Assembly: GCF_002573715.1 (NCBI RefSeq)
Contig: NZ_PDHM01000012.1
Span: forward strand, 435,368-499,367
Reading direction: 5' to 3'
DNA length: 64,000 nt
Source of the DNA: Paenibacillus sp. EZ-K15
GTDB taxonomy: Bacteria; Bacillota; Bacilli; Paenibacillales; Paenibacillaceae
The notes beneath the pieces were generated by a model. The model ran no database searches, was not told the DNA's origin, and was given only the letters and a program-made list of their open reading frames with translations. A program made the position numbers and the translations under genes. Below, piece after piece: positions 36,027 to 44,707 of this stretch; within the stretch, counting starts at the first letter, position 1; the number at the start of each line of letters is the position of its first letter.

Positions 36027-36548
36027 ATGAACTTTATCGCTCGTTCAACATGGGTCCGAGGGCTGATTCTGGCAATTCTTCTGGCAGCCGCTGCATATGC
36101 ACTCTTTCAATCCATGATGAAGGATGGTCAGAGTACAGAGATTGGGCATGCCGCGCCTGGCTTTGAAGCGGTGAATCTTCAGGGTGAGCCGGTCCGGCTC
36201 TCCGATTATAAAGGGCAGGCCGTGCTGCTGAACTTCTGGGCGTCCTGGTGCGGTCCCTGCGTGAACGAAATGCCGATTCTGAACGAAGCGTATGCACAGG
36301 AGCCAGGTGTTGAGATAATTGCCGTTAATATAGGCGAAAACCGCGAGAAAGCAGAGGCATTCGTTCGGAAGCATCAACTGGATATACCGATCGTGTTGGA
36401 CCAACAGAATAAAATCAAAGGGAAATACGGCATAAGCGGCCTGCCGGTAACCGTGTTGATCGATGACCAAGGCAACATCGTGGATCGCGTAACCGGTGAG
36501 CTGCCGAGCCTTGAATTTATCAGAGAAATGATGGACAGGATTCGATAG
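36027..36548 (+). CDS. ResA/TlpA-like thiol-disulfide oxidoreductase
   Basis: The product is a membrane-anchored thioredoxin-fold protein of 173 residues. One N-terminal helix (residues about 10-28) is followed by an extracellular domain with the active site WASWCGPCVNEMP and the cis-Pro segment GLPVTVLI. ResA-type proteins reduce apocytochrome c before heme attachment, which fits the cytochrome c gene two places upstream. ATG 36027 is preferred over GTG 36012 because of AGGTGGAG. Confidence 0.88.
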   Translation: MNFIARSTWVRGLILAILLAAAAYALFQSMMKDGQSTEIGHAAPGFEAVNLQGEPVRLSDYKGQAVLLNFWASWCGPCVNEMPILNEAYAQEPGVEIIAVNIGENREKAEAFVRKHQLDIPIVLDQQNKIKGKYGISGLPVTVLIDDQGNIVDRVTGELPSLEFIREMMDRIR

Positions 36549-36568
36549 GATGGAGCCTGTCGGGATAC

Positions 36569-36604
36569 GAAAAAAGGTTAGCTTCTGGTAAGCTAACCTT
36601 TTTC
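36569..36604. terminator. Terminator after the resA-like gene, probably bidirectional
   Basis: AAAAAGGTTAGCTT pairs perfectly with AAGCTAACCTTTTT around a five-base loop. The A-run and T-run on both sides suit termination from the oxidase operon and from the convergent mocR gene. Confidence 0.88.
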
Positions 36605-36648
36605 TTGATTCCGGGGAAGGGGGCTGTTCCTGTTCCAGCTGGTTTGCC

Positions 36649-38094
36649 CTATTGGATCGTGGCGTGCAGAGCTTCAGCGAACCTGGATATTCCGGATGGA
36701 ATATCCTCGGCCCTGGCACGAGCATAAGTGAATCTCACATAACCTGAAGCTGAACCGTATACGCTGCCCGGTGCAAAAATCACGCCTTTTTGAATGGAGC
36801 TTTCCAGCAGCTTGCTGTCATTCACGTCCGGAACGACTTTGCACCAGAGATGCAGGCCGCCCTCGGGCACATGGAAATGGACCAGGCCTTGCAGTTCCTT
36901 CTGAAGGGCCTCGATCAGTAAATCCCGCTTGTATAGCAGGCTTGCTCTCAGCCTGTCCAGGTGCGGAGCAAAATGGGAAGAATTGAGGAACTGTCCGGCC
37001 AAGCTTTGGGGCACTACGCTCAATCCGAAATCCATCTGCTGCCTGGCGTCCGCAAGCCGCTCCACCACCGAATTAGGGGCGACCATCCAGCCTACGCGGA
37101 GACCGGATGCGGCTATTTTCGAGAAAGACCCGATGTACACCACCGACCCGACAGAATCCACGGATTTCAAAGGGGCAGGCGGAGAACATTGATAGGCCGT
37201 TAAACTGAAGGGGTCATCCTCCACGATCGGAAGCCCGAGCTCACTTGCCGTATCCAGCAGCTGGGCCCTTCTCTCATGATCCATGACGGTGCCTGTCGGG
37301 TTCTGAAAATTCGGATTAATGAAAATCATCTTGATCCGGTGTTTCTTGTACAGGGAGCGGATGTCTTCCGGTTGTACCCCTCGTTCATCGACCGGGAGTC
37401 TGAACAATCGCAGACCTGCGGATTGAAACATCGGCAGTGAATAACAATAGGATGGATCTTCGATGGCAACCGCGTCACCAGGTGACAGCAAGCACTGAGT
37501 AATGAGATACAGCGATTGCTGGGATCCCGACGTGATCAGGATGGACGATTCGGTAGTATGAATCCCGCGATATTTTTTGAGATACGTAACCAATGCTTGT
37601 CTAAGTGGTTCATATCCTTGTGGATTGTCATAACCGAAATAGGACATATTGGGTTTCTGACTCATCAACGTATTCATCTCTTGGATCGGCGCCAAATCCC
37701 CGGCGAGCTCCCCGCTGGCAAAATCAATCAAAGAAGGATCATGCGCCAACGCCTCCCGAATCCGGCGGAGAAAAGGGGGATTAGGCAGAAAATTTCCTCC
37801 CTCAGCGTAACGGCGCCAGTTCGGCGTATGTTTTGGCGTGGCGCCCCACTTGAAACTGCTGACCCGCGTACCGCTCCCGGAACGGCTCTCTATGATTCCA
37901 AGCGCCCGAAGCTCCGAGTAAGCCAGAACCACGGTGCTTCGATTAACTCCGATTTGCTCCGCCAGTTTTCGTTCGGAGGGGAGTAAGCTGCCTGGTGGAA
38001 ATTCTCCATACGATATTCTTTGCTCCAGATCATCAGCAATTTGCTGATATAGAGGTTGTGTGCTGTTGCGATCCGGCTTCCACACCTTCCTCAT
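36649..38094 (-). CDS. MocR/PdxR-type GntR regulator with aminotransferase-like domain
   Basis: The 481-residue protein joins an N-terminal GntR winged helix (residues about 10-80, LPSERKLAEQIGVNRSTVVLAY) to a fold-type I aminotransferase-like domain that binds pyridoxal phosphate. The PLP lysine is in YIGSFSKIAASGLRVGW. Such proteins sense PLP or amino compounds; PdxR controls vitamin B6 genes, but no pdx genes are adjacent here, so the target is unknown. Confidence 0.9.
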   Translation of the reverse strand: MRKVWKPDRNSTQPLYQQIADDLEQRISYGEFPPGSLLPSERKLAEQIGVNRSTVVLAYSELRALGIIESRSGSGTRVSSFKWGATPKHTPNWRRYAEGGNFLPNPPFLRRIREALAHDPSLIDFASGELAGDLAPIQEMNTLMSQKPNMSYFGYDNPQGYEPLRQALVTYLKKYRGIHTTESSILITSGSQQSLYLITQCLLSPGDAVAIEDPSYCYSLPMFQSAGLRLFRLPVDERGVQPEDIRSLYKKHRIKMIFINPNFQNPTGTVMDHERRAQLLDTASELGLPIVEDDPFSLTAYQCSPPAPLKSVDSVGSVVYIGSFSKIAASGLRVGWMVAPNSVVERLADARQQMDFGLSVVPQSLAGQFLNSSHFAPHLDRLRASLLYKRDLLIEALQKELQGLVHFHVPEGGLHLWCKVVPDVNDSKLLESSIQKGVIFAPGSVYGSASGYVRFTYARARAEDIPSGISRFAEALHATIQ

Positions 38095-38302
38095 CCTTTC
38101 ATGAACATATTCAGGCTGTTTCTGTCTGTAATGTTAATCATATCATTATGCATAAATGAAGGGTTTTCATAATTTTATCATTACGATGACAAATATCCTG
38201 CAATCCGTTGAACATGGATGGTGTATCTGATTGTAAATTGGATGGGTCAACGTAATTCCCCTTACTGGGATGTGGCTGTAATTCGCTTGCGCTTTCGGTT
38301 TC

Positions 38303-38365
38303 TTGACAAAATTTAAAAAGAGGAATAAAGTATGGTTTGACACTAATCGTAATTGTTACGATTAA
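38303..38365 (+). promoter_or_regulatory. Candidate rpmG promoters around the Zur box
   Basis: Two TTGACA -35 hexamers occur, at 38303 and 38337. The second is followed at 17 bases by GATTAA (38360-38365), so the Zur palindrome fills the spacer; the first would use TAAAGT at 38326. Either way bound Zur would block transcription. Confidence 0.45.
38344..38364. promoter_or_regulatory. Zur box
   Basis: Perfect nine-base arms TAATCGTAA and TTACGATTA are separated by TTG. This closely fits the Bacillus Zur operator core (TCGTAAT-N-ATTACGA type) and lies 30 bases before the rpmG start. Confidence 0.85.
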
Positions 38366-38393
38366 ACAAACGCAAGAATAGGAGGTGCTGACT

Positions 38394-38543
38394 ATGCGAG
38401 TGACGGTAACATTGGCATGCACGGAAACCGGCGACCGTAACTATACAACGACTAAAAATAAAAGGAATCACCCGGAGCGAATGGAATTGCGCAAATATTG
38501 TCCACGGTTGAAGCGGGTAACGCTTCATCGGGAAACCCGATAG
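38394..38543 (+). CDS. rpmG: 50S ribosomal protein L33, zinc-independent paralog
   Basis: The product is a ribosomal protein of 49 residues, starting [17 protein letters not shown] and ending [10 protein letters not shown], typical of L33. Of the four zinc-ligand positions only Cys9 and Cys36 remain; positions 12 and 39 are Thr and Leu, so zinc is not held. GGAGGTG precedes the ATG. With the Zur box upstream, this is the spare L33 made under zinc starvation so that zinc-holding copies can be replaced. Confidence 0.93.
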   Translation: MRVTVTLACTETGDRNYTTTKNKRNHPERMELRKYCPRLKRVTLHRETR

Positions 38544-38556
38544 TGAATACGGACCG

Positions 38557-38584
38557 TAAGCCGGACCTATCATCCGGCTTATTT
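38557..38584 (+). terminator. Terminator after rpmG
   Basis: TAAGCCGGA and TCCGGCTTA form a perfect nine-base stem around seven bases with a short T tail (TTT). It may be partial, allowing some read-through into the next gene. Confidence 0.6.
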
Positions 38585-38655
38585 GACTTCAGGCGAAATG
38601 GGATTACACTAAAAGTAGCAGTAGTGCAGCCATGTGAATGAGGGGGATGGATGGG

Positions 38656-39129
38656 ATGAACCAGGAACGACATGATTCCAGCGGTGAGCTGCTCCTGAGC
38701 ACACATACCCCGGAACAGTGGAAACGGAGAAGACAGGAGCTAAATGAGTGGATCAACAGACCTAAGGTGCGCAAACAGCCCAAACGGACGAGGATATTCG
38801 TCAATACCCCTGTCGATGAGCAGTTATACCCGATATTGATTCGGCTGCAGCAGGCCGGATTGGAGACCGAGTTTTCCTGCGCGGGTGTAAGCCCGCTTGA
38901 TGAACCCGTTGATCATTCCCTGTACGCCTACCTAACTTTTTTCTCGAGTGGTCCTGCGGAGCAGTTCGCTAACATTTTGAAGGAAAACATGAGGCATCGA
39001 GCGCTGATTACCTATGAGCCTGCCCGTCACCGCTATGACGTCTCATCGTTCTTTATCGGACATAACCGTTCCTTTTGTCTACTTCTTCAGCACAGTGCGG
39101 ATCAGTTACTGAAAGATTTAGTCCAGTAG
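38656..39129 (+). CDS. Uncharacterised 157-residue protein
   Basis: I do not recognise this family with confidence. The N-terminal 50 residues are very basic and hydrophilic (KRRRQELNEWINRPKVRKQ); the rest looks like a small alpha/beta domain with RIFVNTPVDEQLYPILIRL and a striking FSCAGVSPLDEP segment whose Cys could be functional. No signal peptide or membrane helix is visible. ATG 38656 follows AGGGGG by nine bases. It lies just after the Zur-controlled rpmG, so shared control by read-through is possible. Confidence 0.7.
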   Translation: MNQERHDSSGELLLSTHTPEQWKRRRQELNEWINRPKVRKQPKRTRIFVNTPVDEQLYPILIRLQQAGLETEFSCAGVSPLDEPVDHSLYAYLTFFSSGPAEQFANILKENMRHRALITYEPARHRYDVSSFFIGHNRSFCLLLQHSADQLLKDLVQ

Positions 39130-39234
39130 AAAATGGGGATTTTACATAAAATAACATTGCTTTGCCGGCCTAGAGTCCCTTGAGCAGCTTAGCTTCGAAC
39201 AACCCTATTAGGGGAAATAAGGAGTTGTGATCGA

Positions 39235-39843
39235 ATGACGAAACGGAGAATTGCTTGGAATTCAGGTCAATGGACAACCGAACCGGTATCGATGGCAGAG
39301 GAAGGGTTGCATCTGAAGGTTGAGTCCAGAGAAGGCAGTGATTATTGGGAGAAAACCCTGTATGGGTTTCAACGTGACAGCGGTCATTCACTGCTTGCGG
39401 CGTGGGATAAGGATGCGGCCATAGAGGTCACCTTTGAATTGGATGCCTTTACGGAGCTATATGATCAGGCCGGGCTTATGCTAATGAATGCTCCGGGACA
39501 GTGGATCAAAGCTGGGATCGAAATCAATGACGGAATCCCCCAGCTGGCCACGGTTGTCACCCATGAATATTCGGATTGGTCACTCGCACCCGTGCCGGAG
39601 TGGGTTGGCGAGCGTGTCACGATCCGTGCCTCCAGGCTGAATGATGCGGTCATCATTAGGGCGAGAACCGGGAAGCATCCTTGGCGCACCGTTCGCGTGG
39701 CACCTTTTCCCGCCCGAACAGCAAGTCAGGCAGGGCCTTTTGTCTGTTCGCCTACCCGCTCCGGTCTGATCGTGACCTTTACGCGTTGGGTGAGCACGCT
39801 GCCGGACAGCGACATTCATGTTGACCCGCCGGTGGAAGAGTAA
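39235..39843 (+). CDS. DUF1349 domain protein
   Basis: The 202-residue soluble protein matches DUF1349, a concanavalin-like beta-sandwich domain often linked to sugar recognition, though no function is established. Typical segments are LYDQAGLMLMNAPGQWIKAG, which spans the conserved core, followed by VVTHEYSDWS. AAGGAGTTG lies just before the ATG. It stands alone, with a terminator at 39887. Confidence 0.8.
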   Translation: MTKRRIAWNSGQWTTEPVSMAEEGLHLKVESREGSDYWEKTLYGFQRDSGHSLLAAWDKDAAIEVTFELDAFTELYDQAGLMLMNAPGQWIKAGIEINDGIPQLATVVTHEYSDWSLAPVPEWVGERVTIRASRLNDAVIIRARTGKHPWRTVRVAPFPARTASQAGPFVCSPTRSGLIVTFTRWVSTLPDSDIHVDPPVEE

Positions 39844-39886
39844 AGGTAGGGCCTAGACTCCTGAGATTAACCAACAGTCATAGAGG

Positions 39887-39933
39887 TAAAGAGACTTCAC
39901 CCATCATTTCGTGATCGGTGAGGTCTCTTTTTA
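39887..39933 (+). terminator. Terminator after the DUF1349 gene
   Basis: AAAGAGAC-TTCACC pairs with GGTGAGGTCTCTTT around a 15-base loop and is followed by a T-run. Confidence 0.8.
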
Positions 39934-40054
39934 TATGCAGACCGTTTCTGTATCAATTGCCACAGCGGCCATGCGGCGTGTGGTGGTATATTGAGGCTGG
40001 ATACACACTAATCTGCCATATATTGATCACGTCCAGCAAAGGGGATAAAACCAT

Positions 40055-40951
40055 ATGCCGAGCAAAGAAAGTTTTGCTATAAAGGAACTGCTGACCGCAG
40101 AGGGATTCAATCATAAATGGGAAAATGCCGGAACGATTCGGCAATATATCGAAACGCTGCCTCCATATCCTGCACTTTCAGTGGAACAGGAGGGATTTGA
40201 AACCCGCTGTTTTGAAAGTGGATCCGGCTTGAGTATGAATTATTATATATCGCATGGTGCGATGGAACAGGGGATTGTTGTTTATTTACACGGTGGAGCT
40301 TATATCGAAGAGATTCTACCGCCCCATTTTGCTTTTGCCAAACAGTGGACGAAGCGAACCGGATTCACCGTAATTATACCCAATTACCCTACCGTCCCGG
40401 CTATTGATGCGAAGAAGCTGACAGGGCTAATGCGCGAATTTTACAAGTACATCTGCGCCGAGGCGGGGAGTGCTGTATTTCTAATGGGCGATTCGGCCGG
40501 TAGTGCGCTGGCTCTCGATATGGCCCAATCGGTAAAAGAAACGCCGCTTGCACCAAAAGGGTTAATCCTCCTCTCGCCATGGGTGGATGCAGCTACGGAC
40601 AATCCCCAGATTGCTGCGCTCGGTATACCGGAGCGTGACGTCTTTCTGCAGCCGGCCGGGCTCGGTGAGGTTGGAAGGATGTATGCAGGAAGTCTTCCTA
40701 TGGACGACCCGGCGGTCAGTCCGTTGTTCGGCGAGATGGGAAGCCTTCCCCGCACGGTCATTCTCGTCGGAACCGATGATTCCCTGCTGCCGGACGCTCG
40801 TCTGCTGCGCGATAAACTGGTCCGAGAAGGCGTTGATTCCGAGTACTGGGAATACGAGAACATGATGCATGTGTGGCCTCTGTTTCCGATGCCTGAAGCC
40901 GTAGAGGCGCTGGAGCGGCTGCATCAATGGGTGGCGTGCGGTGGAGGATAG
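40055..40951 (+). CDS. Alpha/beta hydrolase, hormone-sensitive-lipase type esterase
   Basis: This is a carboxylesterase-like enzyme of 298 residues. The oxyanion motif HGGAY lies at residues 79-83, the nucleophile elbow GDSAGS gives Ser147, and the acid and base are probably Asp242 (GTDDSLLPD) and His272 (MHVWPLFP). There is no signal peptide, so it acts in the cytoplasm. AAAGGGG precedes the ATG. The substrate is not predictable. Confidence 0.88.
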   Translation: MPSKESFAIKELLTAEGFNHKWENAGTIRQYIETLPPYPALSVEQEGFETRCFESGSGLSMNYYISHGAMEQGIVVYLHGGAYIEEILPPHFAFAKQWTKRTGFTVIIPNYPTVPAIDAKKLTGLMREFYKYICAEAGSAVFLMGDSAGSALALDMAQSVKETPLAPKGLILLSPWVDAATDNPQIAALGIPERDVFLQPAGLGEVGRMYAGSLPMDDPAVSPLFGEMGSLPRTVILVGTDDSLLPDARLLRDKLVREGVDSEYWEYENMMHVWPLFPMPEAVEALERLHQWVACGGG

Positions 40952-41073
40952 CCATGATGGAGGATGACGGACGAGCCAATTGGATGGTCACAACTGTCGC
41001 GCAATTGGATGGTGTGCATTAGCCGATTGTTCATTATAATGAGGCAGAAATGACAAATGAATGATGATTACTG

Positions 41074-41101
41074 TTGATCCTGATGCCTCAGGTTCTATAA
41101 T
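41074..41101 (+). promoter_or_regulatory. Promoter of the 66-residue membrane protein gene
   Basis: TTGATC (41074-41079) and a perfect TATAAT (41096-41101) are spaced by 16 bases, about 35 bases before the predicted start codon. Confidence 0.6.
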
Positions 41102-41135
41102 AGAGTGTATATAATGAATAATCGAATGGGGTTGT

Positions 41136-41336
41136 TTGTGGTTGGTTATGTATATTATCGTCATCGCGCTGGCATTAATTGGAGGAGTTTCAACGCTTCT
41201 AGTAGGATTATCTCAGGAGAATAAGAAGGCAAACCCGAACTATGAGCGAAAAACAAAAACCAATCTTACGAAGCTGCTCATCATTTATCTTGCATCGTTA
41301 ATTGTGTTTATTGTGATATGGATGATTTTTAGATAA
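41136..41336 (+). CDS. Small membrane protein (66 residues)
   Basis: This is an unrecognised small protein with two hydrophobic helices (residues about 3-24 and 45-65) joined by a charged loop (QENKKANPNYERKTK). Translation may start at TTG 41136 close to GGGG, or at ATG 41148. It has its own promoter at 41074 and a terminator at 41341, so it is expressed as a single gene. Confidence 0.6.
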   Translation: MWLVMYIIVIALALIGGVSTLLVGLSQENKKANPNYERKTKTNLTKLLIIYLASLIVFIVIWMIFR

Positions 41337-41340
41337 CTAT

Positions 41341-41387
41341 AAAGGCCGTTTCCTGGAACAATGACCGGGGAGCGGCCTTTTTTATTC
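41341..41387 (+). terminator. Terminator after the small membrane protein gene
   Basis: AAAGGCCG pairs with CGGCCTTT, with inner CCTGG/CCGGG pairing, followed by a T-run. Confidence 0.75.
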
Positions 41388-41647
41388 AGATAAAGTACTC
41401 GGGGGTGTCCAAATGACCATCTCGTGATAGGTGCTTCTAAAGTTCAAACCGAGTACACACGATGTACACAGCACTTCTCTATACTAGGTCTTGAACTTAG
41501 AGACGAAAGGTGTGGAGGACAGATGCTCGGTATGGCGAAATATGGATCGCTTGTCGGTCATACAGGATGAACGTGATTCGCAGTTCATTGTGTTAACATG
41601 AGGGTATATGGAAACTTCAGCTTATGACAGATGCGGAGTGTTATGCA
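41388..41647. other. Intergenic region before the two-component operon
   Basis: The stretch contains a short dyad (GTACA-N5-TGTAC at 41452) and a 15-codon frame after GGAGG at 41514, but no convincing gene or promoter. The promoter for the response regulator should lie here. Confidence 0.4.
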
Positions 41648-42328
41648 ATGAAACGGAGTCTATTGTTGGTCGAGGATGACCTGCTGATGCGGGAATTCAT
41701 AACGGACTATTTCAAAAAGGAACAATGGGAAGTGCATGAAGCGGAGAATGGAAGGATTGCGCTTGAAATTTTCGAGCAGACCTCCATCGATCTGATGGTA
41801 CTGGATATCATGATGCCGGAAATGGATGGGTGGTCGGTATGCCGACGCATTCGAGAGAAGTCGGACGTGCCGATCATCATGATTACGGCAAGGGCCGAGG
41901 ACGATGATCACATTATGGGGTTCGAGCTAGGGGCCGATGAATACGTGACAAAGCCGTTAAGCCCAAGAGTACTGGTAGCCCGTGCCGCTGCTTTAATTAA
42001 GAGAAAGGAAGGCACGGTTGGACGTGAGGGAGATCGTCTGGTCTACGGCGATTTATACGTGAACAGAACGGCGCATACCGTCTCGGTTGCGGGCAATAAA
42101 GTTAATCTGTCCCCGAAGGAGTATGACCTGCTTCTCTTTCTGATCAAGCATTACGGGAAAGTTCTGTCCCGTGATTATATTCTGGATGCGGTCTGGGGTT
42201 ACGATTATTTGGGCGATCTGCGTACCGTTGACACGCATATCAAAAAGCTAAGAGCCAAGCTCGGGGATGAAGGCCGCTATATAGGCACGGTTATCCGTTC
42301 AGGATACAAATTCGAGATGGAATCATGA
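41648..42328 (+). CDS. OmpR-family response regulator
   Basis: This is a DNA-binding response regulator of 226 residues. The receiver domain (1-120) has the acidic pair ED10-D11, phospho-acceptor Asp53 (VLDIMMPEMDG) and Lys in TKPLSP; the winged-helix effector domain (about 130-225) ends with TVDTHIKKLRAKL and IRSGYKF. ATG 41648 follows GGAG by eight bases. It overlaps the histidine kinase by ATGA. The regulon is unknown. Confidence 0.93.
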   Translation: MKRSLLLVEDDLLMREFITDYFKKEQWEVHEAENGRIALEIFEQTSIDLMVLDIMMPEMDGWSVCRRIREKSDVPIIMITARAEDDDHIMGFELGADEYVTKPLSPRVLVARAAALIKRKEGTVGREGDRLVYGDLYVNRTAHTVSVAGNKVNLSPKEYDLLLFLIKHYGKVLSRDYILDAVWGYDYLGDLRTVDTHIKKLRAKLGDEGRYIGTVIRSGYKFEMES

Positions 42329-44085
42329 GAAGAAGCAGCGTTGTTTTTAAATTGTTTATGGTGACGTCTGTTATGATATTGATCGTTTTTTCACTGGTGA
42401 TGGTAGCGGAAGGACTGTTTTTCGAGCGGTTCTACCGGACTTCCAAGATCCATGCATTAGAGCGGAATATGAATCAATTCGCATTGCAGCTTAAAGAGAC
42501 AGAGGCGGGAGAAAGACAGACCGCACGGCTGCTCGGTCATTTCATGAATGAGAATGATGCCAGCATCTCGATGCTGAACGAACGGTTTGCGCGCCTGCAT
42601 ATCAATCCATATTTTCTGGAGATGCAGGCAGACGGCAAGACGTTAACGATTCCTCTTCCAATGGAAGGCATGGCCCTGGAGGATATCCCGCAGGGAATCA
42701 AGGTGGGGGATATGCTGGTGGTCGATGGAATCTTTATGGACGAGGAAGACACGATTATGCAGCCCGTGGTCTTACAGCAAACAGATTCGGAAACGGAAGA
42801 GGGATTGGTGCGGGTCAGAGGGAAGGTCACGGACCTGATGCTTCCGGAGAAGCGGTCGTATAACCCGTTATATCAGGATGCGCTCATTGACGATGCCCTT
42901 TTGGATTGGATGCAGGAAGCCGAACAGGATCTTACTCGCTTGCAAAAGGGTTCGCCGGTTCAGATGTCATGGACCGACAAGTGGAGCGGGGTCGATTATG
43001 TGGTGCTGGTTCGCTTGCTTTCAGAAGAGGGGCAGAGGGATCGTTATTTGTTTGTCATGACCTCGATGCAGCCGGTCGGGGAAGCCGTTGGAACACTCAA
43101 GCGGTATTTTATCTATATAGCGCCGATTATAGTGGTGCTTGTCATCATCCTGTCCTTGATCTATTCCCGAATGGTCTCACGCCCGTTGGTGCAGTTAAAC
43201 CGTTCGGCGGCACGTCTGGCGAAGCTGGATTTTTCCGCGCAGGCGGAAATCCGTTCCAAGGATGAATTCGGGGAGCTGTCACGCAGCATGATTGCATTGT
43301 CGCAGAATCTGGATGAAGCACTGAAGGAGCTTACCCGCGCGAATACCAAACTGCAGGAAGACGTAGAGGAGAAGCTGAGGTCCGAACAGCTCCGCAAAGA
43401 GCTGATCGCGAACATTTCCCACGAATTAAAGACCCCGCTGGGGATTGTCAAAGGATTTGCGGAAGGGCTGCAGGATAGCGTGGCGGACGATAAAAGAGAA
43501 CGGTACCTTGCCTTCATCGTCAATGAAACGGATCGAATGAATGCGCTGATTATGGATATGCTGGAGCTTTCCAAATTCGAAGTGAAGGCTATAAGGCTGC
43601 AGCCCCGAAGTTTTTCGCTCACTGATCTTATCCAACAGGCAGCGGATTCGTTTACCCGGCAGTTGGAGGACAAACGTCTGCTGGTTAACATCCATTACGG
43701 TCAAGAAGAGGCGATCGTTCAGGCGGATTCCAGACGGGTTGAGCAGGTTGTGCTCAATTTATTGAGCAATGCCATCCGGCATGCCGAGGAAGACAGCGCT
43801 GTTACCATTAGGATACTGCGGATGTCTCCCGGAAAGGTTACCACGATGATTGAAAATGCAGGCTCTCCCATTGCAAAAGCGGATATGGGGCGGATATGGG
43901 ACCAATTCTACCGGGCGGAGCGTTCCCGGGATCGCAAATCGGGAGGTACGGGCCTTGGACTCGCGATTGTCAAACATATTCTGGAGCTTCATGAAAGCGA
44001 ATATGGCGTTATGAATACAGACCGAGGCGTAGCTTTTTATTTTACTTTGAACGAAAGCAGAGGGGACATTCATGTTCATGAATAA
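42325..44085 (+). CDS. Membrane sensor histidine kinase
   Basis: This 586-residue sensor kinase has a first membrane helix at about residues 10-30, a large extracellular domain (about 31-260), a second helix (262-282), a HAMP domain, HisKA with His366 in NISHELKTPLGIVKGF, and an HATPase_c domain (N box LLSNAIRHAEED, G box GTGLGLAIVKHI). The extracellular domain is long, without a family I recognise. It forms one unit with the response regulator before it and the lipoprotein after it. Confidence 0.93.
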   Translation: MRRSSVVFKLFMVTSVMILIVFSLVMVAEGLFFERFYRTSKIHALERNMNQFALQLKETEAGERQTARLLGHFMNENDASISMLNERFARLHINPYFLEMQADGKTLTIPLPMEGMALEDIPQGIKVGDMLVVDGIFMDEEDTIMQPVVLQQTDSETEEGLVRVRGKVTDLMLPEKRSYNPLYQDALIDDALLDWMQEAEQDLTRLQKGSPVQMSWTDKWSGVDYVVLVRLLSEEGQRDRYLFVMTSMQPVGEAVGTLKRYFIYIAPIIVVLVIILSLIYSRMVSRPLVQLNRSAARLAKLDFSAQAEIRSKDEFGELSRSMIALSQNLDEALKELTRANTKLQEDVEEKLRSEQLRKELIANISHELKTPLGIVKGFAEGLQDSVADDKRERYLAFIVNETDRMNALIMDMLELSKFEVKAIRLQPRSFSLTDLIQQAADSFTRQLEDKRLLVNIHYGQEEAIVQADSRRVEQVVLNLLSNAIRHAEEDSAVTIRILRMSPGKVTTMIENAGSPIAKADMGRIWDQFYRAERSRDRKSGGTGLGLAIVKHILELHESEYGVMNTDRGVAFYFTLNESRGDIHVHE

Positions 44086-44683
44086 CAAAAAAACCATCTA
44101 TCTTATGTCGGCACTGCTTGTGCTGCTTCTGACCAGCGCGTGCGGCGTAAAACCGGACACGGAGTCTCCGGCGACCCAGACGGGTTCGCCGATTGGAACG
44201 GATCAAGGCGGCGAGGTTGGTCCTGAAACGCCGTCTGCTCAAGACGGGACCGATGCTTCAGCGGAGTCCGAATCGGATCAAGAGGGCACGGAAGCGGCCA
44301 AAGAGTCGGATAAGGATCAGCAAAGCAACGATACCAAGGATCCGTCCGCCGATGAGGATCAGGTGATCCTCATCGTGATCGATCAGACACCGAAGCCGAT
44401 TACGGGCAACAGCTTCGATTTTGCGGTAAAGCAAGTTCCGGAGGGGTATTCCCTGAGTGAAATGCAGTGGAAATCGGACACAACCGAGATCAAGAGCACG
44501 TGGCAGGAAGCGATTGAACACGGGCAGACCGGAGAGGACGGATTTTATTTCAGCGGCAACGGCCAATTTTCCGGGTTTATCTATCCCGACGAGATGAAGG
44601 GCGAGGAAGGCCAGGTGATGTTTCGGTTCATCGATGAACAGGGGCACGAGTTAACTTGGGAGAAAAAATTGACTCTGAAATAG
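44072..44683 (+). CDS. Lipoprotein co-transcribed with the two-component system
   Basis: The 203-residue lipoprotein (lipobox TSAC, Cys24) has a long low-complexity acidic linker (about residues 30-90, rich in Asp, Glu, Ser, Gly) and a compact C-terminal domain of unknown family (about 95-203). Its start overlaps the kinase gene by 14 bases, with AGAGGGG six bases upstream, so it may act as an extracellular partner of the sensor. That role is inference from gene order. Confidence 0.78.
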   Translation: MFMNNKKTIYLMSALLVLLLTSACGVKPDTESPATQTGSPIGTDQGGEVGPETPSAQDGTDASAESESDQEGTEAAKESDKDQQSNDTKDPSADEDQVILIVIDQTPKPITGNSFDFAVKQVPEGYSLSEMQWKSDTTEIKSTWQEAIEHGQTGEDGFYFSGNGQFSGFIYPDEMKGEEGQVMFRFIDEQGHELTWEKKLTLK

Positions 44684-44707
44684 CGTGGAACAAGTAATAC
44701 AGACAGA

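Noticed and set aside
40973-41013. Direct repeat CAATTGGATGGT, two copies 12 bases apart
   Set aside because: It is short, lies just after the esterase gene and has no further copies or associated element.
41523-41570. 15-codon frame (MLGMAKYGSLVGHTG) after GGAGG
   Set aside because: The ribosome site is only four bases away, no promoter is evident and the peptide has no recognisable feature; kept only as an intergenic note.
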